A stretch of DNA of 64,000 nucleotides, from contig NC_079882.1 in assembly GCF_029227915.1 (NCBI RefSeq), positions 3,782,001 to 3,846,000 of the forward strand. Reading direction: 5' to 3'. This document shows positions 1 to 8,834 of the stretch, piece after piece. Positions within the stretch are counted from its first letter, which is position 1, and each line of letters starts with the position of its first letter. The notes beneath the pieces were generated by a model. It was given only the letters and a program-made list of their open reading frames with translations. It did no database searches and was not told where the DNA came from. The translations under genes were made by a program, and so were the position numbers. The stretch comes from Hydractinia symbiolongicarpus (Eukaryota; Cnidaria; Hydrozoa; Anthoathecata; Hydractiniidae).

Positions 1-1142
1 AAGTTACGTTTCGATAGGTCGTTATCTTGTATATGAGCTTATCAGAAAAAGGAGGAATAATGCCTTGAATCCATTTCTTTTAACGTACATACAGAGCATC
101 GAAAATACGTCAATAGAGTGTTCATCAAAAGCGTCATATGAATTTTTATCCAATAGGTCTGATTCTGAAGAAAGCATCTGCATGAGCTGTTTTAATGCAG
201 CAGTTGCTTCTGCTTTGATTCGTACTCTGAAACTTTGATTTAAATTACATAGCGCCAAGCCATATCATAGTTTTGGAAGTAGAAGCGATTTACAAAGAAT
301 AAGTATTGCGTGGTTCACAGAAGCGAGCTCTCTGAACGGATCAAAACATCAGTACATGCTCTAAATTCTTTTAATCTTTGTTTCACTTGGGATGAGTCAA
401 TTGAAGCAAGATAGTGTTTAACCACCAAGGTGTTTTAATTTGCTACTGGACTTAAAACATTAGTGTTTTATCAATGAAGATTTTGGGTTCTGTCCGTTAA
501 ATTTTATTTTGTGTCTGTAGCCATAATCAAAACAAAAAGATTTGTCAATCATTTTCTGCAAACAAGATATAGGGTGGAACTTATCAAGATAATATCATCC
601 GCGTAAGCTATTATACCAGTATAAAGACTATTGATAGCAGTACCGATATTCAAATTATTTATATCTTCCAAAAGATCGTGTGTATAAATGTTATAAAAAT
701 GAAGTGAAAGAACTGATTCTTTTGGGGCTACCGACTACATTCTTAGGTATCGCTAGTGATTCTAATTTTTCAAATAACATTTCCCAATCAAAACTATAAA
801 AATCTTTTTTGCATTTAGACTGCAAATGAAGACCAAGACTTACATGATTATTGTAATGTTTTATTGTTTGATTATTATTTGAATCTGACGAGTGGAATTA
901 TAGTACATTTAGTTAATAATTTTTGAAAATATAGGGTTGATGAAATGTTATTATAAATAGAGCAAAAGTTCCTTTTGTAGTTGACTATTCTTATATATTA
1001 TATCGTATATTAGATGTTCAGCGAGTATCTCATCTGGATCATTTGATTTTTTCAGTTTTAATTGTTTTATTGCACCACCAATATGGTGGCTTGTTGAAAT
1101 GTCGTCAAAATTCTTGAGCAATATCTGCTTCAGATTTGACAC
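1..1142 (-). mobile_element. Degraded non-LTR retrotransposon (LINE) remnant with RT core
   Basis: Reading the minus strand gives pieces of a LINE reverse transcriptase. At 951-1142 is a segment typical of the linker before the RT, with the words AIKQLKLKKSNDPDE and AEHLIYD. At about 570-700 a continuous stretch reads FYNIYTHDLLEDIN and then YADDIILIS. The codons for the catalytic YADD box lie at 594-605. Stops and frame changes separate the pieces, so no intact protein is possible. A third piece at 22-258 may be the part following the RT, but is not diagnostic. The element probably continues beyond the left window edge. Being a LINE is well supported; the clade (CR1, L2 or similar) is not determined. 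Confidence 0.75.
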
Positions 1143-1322
1143 TGTAGTAAATAATTGTTTGTTTCCAGGCTTCTTTAGTTATTTAAATTTCGTCTAGGTT
1201 TTAGAGGATGTGACATGTTTGACATTATAAGGTAAGTTTAAACAGATTGGCTATATAATATTCCACAATATGTATAACGATGGTAAAAACATTGTATGCT
1301 TCTATAAAATTCCCGCATGTAA

Positions 1323-1346
1323 GGGGTGTAAATTCATTTACACCCC
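1323..1346. repeat. Perfect 11-bp inverted repeat with 2-nt loop
   Basis: The arms ggggtgtaaat and atttacacccc are exact reverse complements separated by two bases. It could be a chance hairpin or a transposon end; nothing around it decides this. Confidence 0.6.
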
Positions 1347-2045
1347 ATTCGTCAATTACGACCCTGGAGTAACTAACCCCGTAGCGAGGTTTACGTCCCT
1401 AGAGTCTATAAGATTCCTAAAAGTATTTGCGTCCTAAGGAACTGAACGAAGTTTAAAACGTCCTTAGACTACACAAGCTCCTATAGTGTAGCTTGGGTCT
1501 GTGACTAACCTGGTGGAGTTAGCGACTCTAACAAGGTTCCTTAGTGGACTTCGCGTACGTTGAGTCTGTAACGAACCTAGCTGAATAAGTGATAAACAAT
1601 AGTAAATAAATACTTTGAAAATAAACAATTTCCTGCAAAAAATTATTTTTTTATATTTAAGAAAAAAGTGTAGCGGAGTTAACGATGATCTAGAATATAC
1701 AAGGTACACTTATCATTCCACTTGCCATTGGTATGTGTAAACAAGTCAATACAACTTTTCCAATTGAGTAAATTAATAATTTGATACTCAAGCACGAACC
1801 ATGGTAGCACGAATGTCATTTTAGGGCATCATGGTATTTTTTTTAAATATTGCAAGCAATTCTCGTAACTATTCTCTCTCACGCGAGAATCTAGTACGGT
1901 TATAAAAAGTAGATATTTCCTTCGCATGTCTATTAATTTGAAAAAGTCCTTTTTTGAAATTATGCAAAGGTTGTCGAAAATTGTATGTGTTTGATTCGAT
2001 TTAGTGTTATTGAAAATATATACCCAGACAGGATAGTCTCTACAA

Positions 2046-2165
2046 TTCCTGTTAGCACTGCTATTACCGAATCCTTCGAAGGTGGTCCTAGTGCATTTTA
2101 ACTCTCATTTAAGGTACGTAAATCGTGCAAATACAGCACTCGCTCCATCTACGAGAACTTTTAGA
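2046..2165 (-). mobile_element. Decayed SINE body fragment
   Basis: The segment is similar, in the same order, to the body of the two better copies at 33617 and 35348. Shared words are a gcactgctat-like segment, then ggtcctagtgcattt, then cgtaaatcgtgcaaatac. The tRNA-like head and the (AAT)n tail are missing. The orientation is that of the other two copies, whose heads read on the minus strand. Confidence 0.6.
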
Positions 2166-2745
2166 AAATAAGACGTGGCTAGTTTAAGGCAGGCGCAAAG
2201 TATGGTTCAGTGAACACTAGTTGCATAGAAAGAATAAAATGGCTTTTGATTAGATCTACGGATATTCTTAAGAGCGCCATCTTTTAAAACCACTTTCGTC
2301 TATAAATTGGAACTCTTCGTTATTGTAGCATTGTTTGGTATTATTTCAAGTACTTTTTAACGCAAACATATAAAAAACGTTAAAATTAAGGTGGAAACAG
2401 CGGTATAGGAAAAGTTAACAGATTTGGAAACTTTTCTTCAAGTTTGAGAACAGGCTCTTTCATTTTTTACTGTAAGATTAAGAATTTGAAAGGGAGAGAT
2501 TGTTAAAGCTGATAAATTTATCCTTCCAATGGTATGTCTCATATGTGTAGATATTTTTGATGAAATTCTACGGAGAATGCAAAAAGCAAACATATCATGA
2601 ATATCAATGTTTTTATTGCCAGTTAAAGAAAGTCAAAAAATATTACTTCTAAAATTTATCTCAATAAAATTGACAAGTTATGGAATTCAGAGTGAAATAA
2701 ATCTAAATCAACGAAGTCCTACTTAAAACCTTTGAAAAAAACACA

Positions 2746-4722
2746 TCACATGTTCAGTCCAACTTCTTGACGAAACGACGAAGCAGCTATTTGCATTAGC
2801 TGCAACTGGTTCTCGTCAATAGTAGTTTGTAACAACGCTGTTGCTGCATTTGCTTGGTCAACCTCCCCTGTTTCGCTTTCTTGCGTGGCTTCATCATTAT
2901 CTGTTGTGGTCTGTATCATCTCACCACTTTGCATTGACAGCTCTTCATCTGTTGTTATGCACCTTTTTACTTGACTTTGCATACTTTGGATGTTTTCGAC
3001 ACTTCCCTCCCTCTTTAATTTTCTAATGGTTGTTTTTAATTCCGTTTTAATAGCTCGGTGTGGTTGATACTTGCGAAGGTCTTCTTCTATGTTGATACCA
3101 AGACTAATTTTTACAGCAAGAACGTGAGAACACAATCCATTACGTACATCTTCACACGTACAAGAAACTTTTGGAAACAGTTTCACTTCATAATATGTTA
3201 CAGGGTTCACTTTGACAGTAAAAGATTGTTGTTTGCTGTTCATGGCTATAGCTCCTGCTTTGACAAGTTGCGAAGCCGATGACTGAAGGTTTAACTTAAT
3301 TTCAGAGTTTGCACAATCTTCTTTTAGAATGCCTTCGGCAACCAAAGTCCGCTTGTTTTGAATGTAAAACAGAATTTGGTCAGGTGGACAAGGCGTAGCA
3401 TTTGTGTTTATTTCTTCTACTGTCCGTTGCAACGGTTGGAACTCTGCTCGAATGGTGTACTGGCCAACACCGCAGTAACTTTTGTAAATCTCTCCATACA
3501 ACCACCTTTGTAATAAACATAAAGCTAAAACGGTCGAATGAACTGGAGCATTGCCAGATATCTTTAACTGACGAATGACAATTTCCATTCCTTCATTACT
3601 TTTATCCGTCACACCAGTATAGGGATTGTACACATTCCACTTTTCCAACGCCCACCTCCCAAGTCTATCATTGACGACCTCATGGATTTCTTTCATATAA
3701 TACTCCTCGAAAAATCCGTGCCATCTAGTCTTGCACTCGGCAAGCGCTTCTTCGTATAATTCTTTCGATCGTCGGGAAAACAACTGTCGCAAATCTTCGA
3801 TATATACAGTCACTTCTTGTTGATTGGCACCATTAGCGTACAACCACGCCTTCGTGTTGGCTATGACATCCTTCCACGAAAACAAAGTGTGCATGTTAGG
3901 GAAAACAGTGCTAACAGCTGAGAATTTATTTGGATCCAAATTGAGAACGATCGGATTGGAACTACCGGCCAGGTTTGGTACCATTTGCGCGAGAATCTTG
4001 CACAACTCTTGATGTGCCAATCCGCAGGCCTTTTCATGTATTACAAAATGCGACGGTATCGTCGGTCTTTCAAGAAATGCAGGATGAGTGTAAAGAAACG
4101 TAGAAACAATATACTCGCCAAGTTCATAAGAGTTACTATATGAAAACAAGGGACGCAGCTCCTGATTTAATTTTAATAAATTTTCCAGGTCATCTGAAAT
4201 TTCTTTCATTGCGAACACAATAACGAGGTCAGGATAGTGTGAAATAAGCTTCACATAACAGTCTAAGCCATAAGCAGTGCGATGTAATTCTTGAAAGTCG
4301 TCTTTACTGAGGATACATTTCTTAATTTGTTTCGGTTTTGACGCTCTATGAACGGTAAATTTTCTTTCGCCATCGTATTTGGAATACCGATGTTCAGATG
4401 AAACTCCCCCGACTGAATTGTCGAATCCCTTGTAATCTTTTTGCTTTGCGTCTCGTGTAGCAGCTATTGTGTGATCTCCAAAGTAATGAACAACGACAGG
4501 GACACGTTCGCGGTCATCGTTTATTAACTGATACACGTTCTTGTGAAACTTTGACACTTTACCATTGCTCATGTATGCAGCATAATATCGCTTCTGCACT
4601 GTAGGGCATTTACCCGGGACTAATTTCGGACCATAATGGCACCAGCGATAACCATCGTTTTTCCATGCCTCTAAAGAGTAAAACACAGTAGGTTTTATAA
4701 TAAAATTGAAAAAAGGTGACAT
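2746..4722 (-). CDS. MULE-like transposase or domesticated derivative with SWIM zinc finger
   Basis: This is an intact, stop-free 658-codon ORF in a region otherwise full of decayed elements. The N-terminal ~90 residues resemble the WRKY-GCM1/FLYWCH group of DNA-binding domains, with DGYRWCHYGPK, then RYYAAY, then HYFGDHT. The canonical cysteine ligands are not all present. The middle (about 230-440) resembles Mutator-like transposases: HEKACGLAHQELCKIL, a lone D in LNLDPNKFSAV where the catalytic D lies, W..FF..YY, and NPYTGVTDKSNEG, where the family has its catalytic E. A SWIM motif, CTCEDVRNGLCSH, lies at about 520. The C-terminal ~115 residues are polar and Q/T/E-rich. The first 16 codons may be intron, because a good acceptor (CTTTAG|AGGCATGG) lies at 4670. 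I did not find flanking TIRs. It is either a mobile MULE that lost its ends or a host gene derived from one. Confidence 0.7.
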   Translation of the reverse strand: MSPFFNFIIKPTVFYSLEAWKNDGYRWCHYGPKLVPGKCPTVQKRYYAAYMSNGKVSKFHKNVYQLINDDRERVPVVVHYFGDHTIAATRDAKQKDYKGFDNSVGGVSSEHRYSKYDGERKFTVHRASKPKQIKKCILSKDDFQELHRTAYGLDCYVKLISHYPDLVIVFAMKEISDDLENLLKLNQELRPLFSYSNSYELGEYIVSTFLYTHPAFLERPTIPSHFVIHEKACGLAHQELCKILAQMVPNLAGSSNPIVLNLDPNKFSAVSTVFPNMHTLFSWKDVIANTKAWLYANGANQQEVTVYIEDLRQLFSRRSKELYEEALAECKTRWHGFFEEYYMKEIHEVVNDRLGRWALEKWNVYNPYTGVTDKSNEGMEIVIRQLKISGNAPVHSTVLALCLLQRWLYGEIYKSYCGVGQYTIRAEFQPLQRTVEEINTNATPCPPDQILFYIQNKRTLVAEGILKEDCANSEIKLNLQSSASQLVKAGAIAMNSKQQSFTVKVNPVTYYEVKLFPKVSCTCEDVRNGLCSHVLAVKISLGINIEEDLRKYQPHRAIKTELKTTIRKLKREGSVENIQSMQSQVKRCITTDEELSMQSGEMIQTTTDNDEATQESETGEVDQANAATALLQTTIDENQLQLMQIAASSFRQEVGLNM

Positions 4723-5815
4723 ATATTTTTAATTTAAATAAAATTACAGTTCATTAAAAAACTGAAGACAGTTTCCAACTTCAATTAATTAGAACCCCTT
4801 AAAAATCAGTTGTTATTGGGGGGAAAAAAAACAAATTTCTCCTGGTTTTTTTGCAGGAAAGGTGTCACGCAATAGCGCACACACACACACACACACGAGT
4901 GCAAAGAAAGTTACCCATAGCGCATGTGATGTGAAAGGGCAAACAATAAAGAACACACAAAAACATGTAGCTACACATAATTTTTTAAAAGAAACCTATT
5001 AATAGGAAACTAAAGGCTCGACCTCCTAAACAATGAGAAACTTTCAGTACTGGATTTTTTAAGCTTCAAAAACACTAATAAATACATACGCTTGTGTGAT
5101 TGAATAACGTACAGACACAAGTCAATTTTATTTGAAAGGAAATTTCGTTTTCAAATTGTATAGCCATGTTTTTTCCAATTCTAGTATTTATCCAATAGAT
5201 ATAAGAAACTGCCGTTGTTAACAAAGGCATCAGGCCTTTGTTAACAACGGCAGTTGGAGGAGCGTAAGTGTGTTGTTTGTGACGATGCTTTTCTTTTTTG
5301 CTAAATTTTGGTTTTCTTTTGATTTTCTTGAAATTAAGTATAGTGAAGTTAACTATGGGTGGGTCACAAACTCAGTGTCATTTTGAAACAAATTAATTTT
5401 GGAAAATGGATATGTGTGTCATCCCTTATTTTTTCATAAAAAAGAAGAGTACAGTTAGGGACAATTGCAAATTAAGCTATTCTGCCTAAATACGCTATAA
5501 TAGCCAAGTTTAGACAAATTTAAGTAAGATTTGCGATGTGCTACGGAGATATTGCTTTCAGTTGTTTTGATGTTAATAAGCATAAGCACAACATTTTTTT
5601 TGGCAAGGATTACCTTCAAAACAAAAATAAATGTACTCCAGTTTATCATTAAGAAAGAACTAAGGCCAACTCTAGTGTAGTAAGAGTTAGATTATGATCA
5701 CCTAAAGCTATGATATCCAAAATTAGCTATATCGACAATCTTTTCTCAGGCCTCGTTCTACTTGCAATTTGGGAACGAGTTTGGTTAGTGGTTATGTTTT
5801 CTCATATAACCTATA
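4723..5815. other. Non-coding spacer with CA microsatellite and strong hairpin
   Basis: The spacer contains a (CA)n tract at about 4877-4896 and the perfect hairpin at 5207-5255. If the transposase-like gene to the left has upstream exons they would lie here, but I cannot identify one. ORFs in the area are short and unlike any family I know. Confidence 0.5.
5207..5255. repeat. Perfect 22-bp-arm inverted repeat with 5-nt loop
   Basis: The left arm (5207-5228, aactgccgttgttaac...) and the right arm (5234-5255) are exact reverse complements around the loop atcag. The arms are richer in GC than the surroundings. Possible explanations are a fold-back of two transposon ends joined head to head, a palindromic mini-element, or a small hairpin RNA. 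There is no sequence evidence of transcription. Confidence 0.85.
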
Positions 5816-6845
5816 AGATCTGCCATACAAATTCTATGAAATTTACCCTGAGACAAGACGACTTAAACAACTTTCCAAACATGTAAAAATCAACCTAAAG
5901 CACCTCTGCACATGGTTAAATGCCAACAAAACATCAACAGCTTAGATACTATATGCCACTGAGAGTAACCATCCAGGTCTATTACTCCCATTTTTATTCA
6001 AATCTTATTTAATGTTGTCAAGCCTGGGGTCAACCTGTCTCTAACCTTCTCAAAAGTATCTCTATATTGCAAAATAAGGCTGTTTTATTGCTAACTTTTT
6101 CTCAATCTACTGCTACAACAGATCCTATCTTTTATCAACATCGTCTTTTAAAATTTTCTGATATTGTACAAATCTCCAACATTCTCTTTATTAAAAATGT
6201 TCTCACTGATTCAACTCCTATAGCTCTAACAGAAACCTACGGTATCAAGATCTATCAACACCATTACAATACCAGGAACAAAACTGCTGGAATGCTTTAC
6301 CACTTTCTCTCAAACACTACTTACTTTGGTACCAACTCAATTAGATCTCAATGCACTACTTCCTGGAATAATTTACAAAAAATTACCTCTTTATCCTTTA
6401 TCACATTGTCAAATTCTTTTAAAAAATATAAACTCAACAGATTTTTTCTGGACAATTATGAAAGCTTAGACACTATATGCCACTGAGAGTAAACATCCAG
6501 GTCCAGGTAGTGTGTGTGTGTGTTTGTACGTGCTGTGTATGTATGTGTCTGTCAACATGGATTTATATCTTAAAGTGTGTGTGTGTGTGTGTGTCAATTT
6601 TCTTCGTCCTATTATTATTATTATTTTTACCCTTTTGGTTTGTATGGGGAAAATGGAATAGTATTTTCCCTCCCTATACACTTCACCCTTGTTACTCTCC
6701 CATATGGTGGACTTCACGTTACTATTAGCTTCGCTATGGTGTTGGTCCCTAGCCATTGAATATAACTATATGTGACTATTTATATAAGGGATTATACCTA
6801 CTGTAATTTCAACTTTTCCATGGCAAATAAATAAATTGAAATTGA
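5816..6845 (+). mobile_element. Rearranged LINE fragment, RT C-terminal region plus 3' end
   Basis: The ORF at 6067-6486 (139 codons) matches the region after the RT domain of non-LTR elements: LQNKAVLLLTFSQ-like start, then DPIFYQHRLLKFSDIVQ, then HHYNTRNK and SIRSQCTTSWNNL. Upstream at about 5870-5935 is another typical phrase, KHLCTWLNANKTS, in a different frame. The words around agcttaga.actatatgccactgagagtaa occur twice, at about 5939 and 6464. The upstream piece is therefore joined directly to a copy of the 3' end, and the insertion is rearranged or duplicated. Simple repeats (TG)n and (ATT)n and the run caaataaataaattgaaa near 6825 form the 3' part. Confidence 0.7.
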
Positions 6846-7011
6846 CTTAGTCTTCAATTAAGCACAGAAAAAAATGGCACGACCAACAAAGATTATGTTG
6901 ACCAAAGGTTTTATAGCCTGAATAGGCTTTTCTTGTCATATAAGCTATAAAAAGTCTCCTAATTGAGCTACTAGCTTATTTACGAGAATTAGGCTAATAT
7001 GCAGGTGTCAC

Positions 7012-7292
7012 TGCCGATGAGCCGTAAAAAGTGCAGGCGTTTTCGGACAAATTCCGTGTTGTAAAAAAATTAAAGTATTTGCCCGAAAAAACCCGCATAG
7101 ACCCAAATAATGTCCGAAAAAAGCGCCTTCTTCCAACTGTCGTCTGCATGTTATGTTTCAAGGAATTGCATTTTGTGAATGCTCCAGAAAATTCAGAAAA
7201 GTGTGGGCGGTTTTGGATGACAACCGTCAATTTAATTTAAAAAGTCGCCCGCACTCGCCCTTATATATGTGGTCGTCTGCGGCTTATCGGCA
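7012..7292. mobile_element. Small element with 13-bp imperfect terminal inverted repeats
   Basis: The ends tgccgatgagccg (7012-7024) and cggcttatcggca (7280-7292) are inverted repeats with one mismatch. More loosely matching inverted words lie inside (gtgcaggcg at the left, cgcccgcactcgccc at the right). The ORFs on both strands within it are overlapping shadows. It looks like a MITE; the target duplication is not clear. Confidence 0.45.
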
Positions 7293-7712
7293 CCCTCTTA
7301 TTTTTAGCTAGGTAGTTTCGTTTTCTTTATATAGCTATTCAACTACATCACATGCAAAGTTAGCCTAATTAAATAAACAGACAAACTTTGTATTATCTTG
7401 AGCATTAGTATGAATTTTACGAAAGGAATAATGGCCCCCAGTGGAAACAATCCACTAACTATAGGTTTTTGTGATTTTCTGGGCTAGCCACTTTAAATAT
7501 TTATTATTATTATTATTATTAGGAATGTTACTTGTCTGAAATCTGAACAAAAAATGAGTCGATGTAGAAACTATATAATTTTTTGTCGCATGAGGAAGCT
7601 AGCCTAGCTAAGCTTTAAAAAACCTCCTAAAAGTTTTGAATGTAAAATTAACTAACATAAAAAATAGTTATAAATCAATAAGGTTGAGTAGATAGATTGC
7701 TAGGTTAGCTAC

Positions 7713-7959
7713 CTTCGTCACCTGGGTGTGGTATTAGTAGGAAAGTGTCTCCTCCTTTAGGATTTTCAGGAACTTTATTGATAACTTTATGTTGATCTGT
7801 ATTGCCTAAAATCTCAATAGCAGTTTCGAGTTTCAATGTCTGATTACATCTCAAAATTACAGGATCATCCACGTCCACAGGGGTTATCACTGTACTACTA
7901 TTATCTGTAGAATCACCAGTAGCATTGACTATGTTTTGATCAACAACGAGGGCAGCCAT
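7713..7959 (-). CDS. Probable first coding exon of an unrecognised gene
   Basis: The ATG at 7959 opens an 84-codon frame starting MAALVVDQNIVNATGDSTDN and containing NPKGGDTFLLIPHPGDEG. The composition is ordinary soluble protein, not simple repeat. A usable splice donor (GACGAAG|GTAGCT) lies at 7713, so the reading frame probably continues in an exon further left. I could not find that exon among the repeats. The ATG faces the start of the MAN1 gene 875 bp away, consistent with a shared divergent promoter. I do not recognise the family and the call rests on start context, donor and composition only. Confidence 0.4.
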
Positions 7960-8834
7960 AATATCTTCGTCTTGTCAAACTTGCAGAACAGATGGAAAGA
8001 AAATGAAGACCCCGTTAGGCGCCACCGATGAATAAGATAATTTTAAATCGGGGGGGTTACATATTGGGTGTCGTTGAATAGTTACGTTATTAAGTGCGCC
8101 TATAATCTTCATTATTTGCATAATGTATTTTACAAATAATCTTTATTTGGTAATTTTATGTAGAGTATTAGATTCTCTTTGGAATATATTAAATATTTAG
8201 CTTTTAATAAACATAGTTCGTCCTTTTAGCAGAACCACTAGCTTAACTCAGACCTCATTGGGGTGAATAAAATAAGAACTGGAAATGAAGTATGTATTTA
8301 ACAGTTACAATAATATCTCCGGTTAGGCAAATGCTTATCCTTGAACTTTCCCAGTTGTTTCCTGGAAAAACTTGCAGCAGATACTTAAACCTAAAAGAAT
8401 GCATGTGAAATCTATAATCATGCAAATCTTTGGTGCTAAATTTAAATCATTATATTTTTCATGTGTGTACAACTCTACGCTAAAGCAAAAAGTAAAATAG
8501 CAACTTTTATCAAAAAACACATGCACACACATAACCTACAGAGCGCACTCTTCTCCCAAGCTAGAAGAACTCACTAGAGAATAGAAAAATTGTTAAGGTA
8601 GGATATTGGAAAAGAGAGACAAAAGTTACAAAAAGTGATCAATGTGTTGTGTGCGTGAAGTTTATAACCGAGGGTATTTGTATCATTTTCTAAATTTCTA
8701 TGGGTCCATCCATGTCCTTATTATAATGGTTATTGTGCTGCTGATTAATTTGTCTAGACAAAAGGCGGCAAAATTTATGTAGGACGGCGAGACAACCCCA
8801 GCGAGTCGCGCATGAAACACTATCAAAATTCAAA
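7960..8834. promoter_or_regulatory. Divergent intergenic region upstream of MAN1 and the 7959 exon
   Basis: This 875-bp stretch separates two oppositely oriented ATGs. The last ~80 bases before 8835 are less AT-rich (gacggcgagacaacccc..., agtcgcgcatg) and could hold a TATA-less start region and the 5'UTR of MAN1. No specific factor site is claimed. The short minus-strand ORF at 8335-8532 looks like a chance frame. Confidence 0.4.

Larger units (their letters stand above)
1143..2745. other. Non-coding stretch with hairpin and SINE fragment
   Basis: No convincing coding exon is visible. The stretch contains a short perfect hairpin at 1323-1346, a block at about 1380-1580 with several similar short words (variants of gtccttag), and a piece of the SINE family at 2046-2165. 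The rest is AT-rich sequence in which I see nothing. Confidence 0.6.

Noticed and set aside
6466-6759. ORFs on both strands through the TG and ATT repeats
   Set aside because: They are translations of microsatellites at the 3' end of a LINE.
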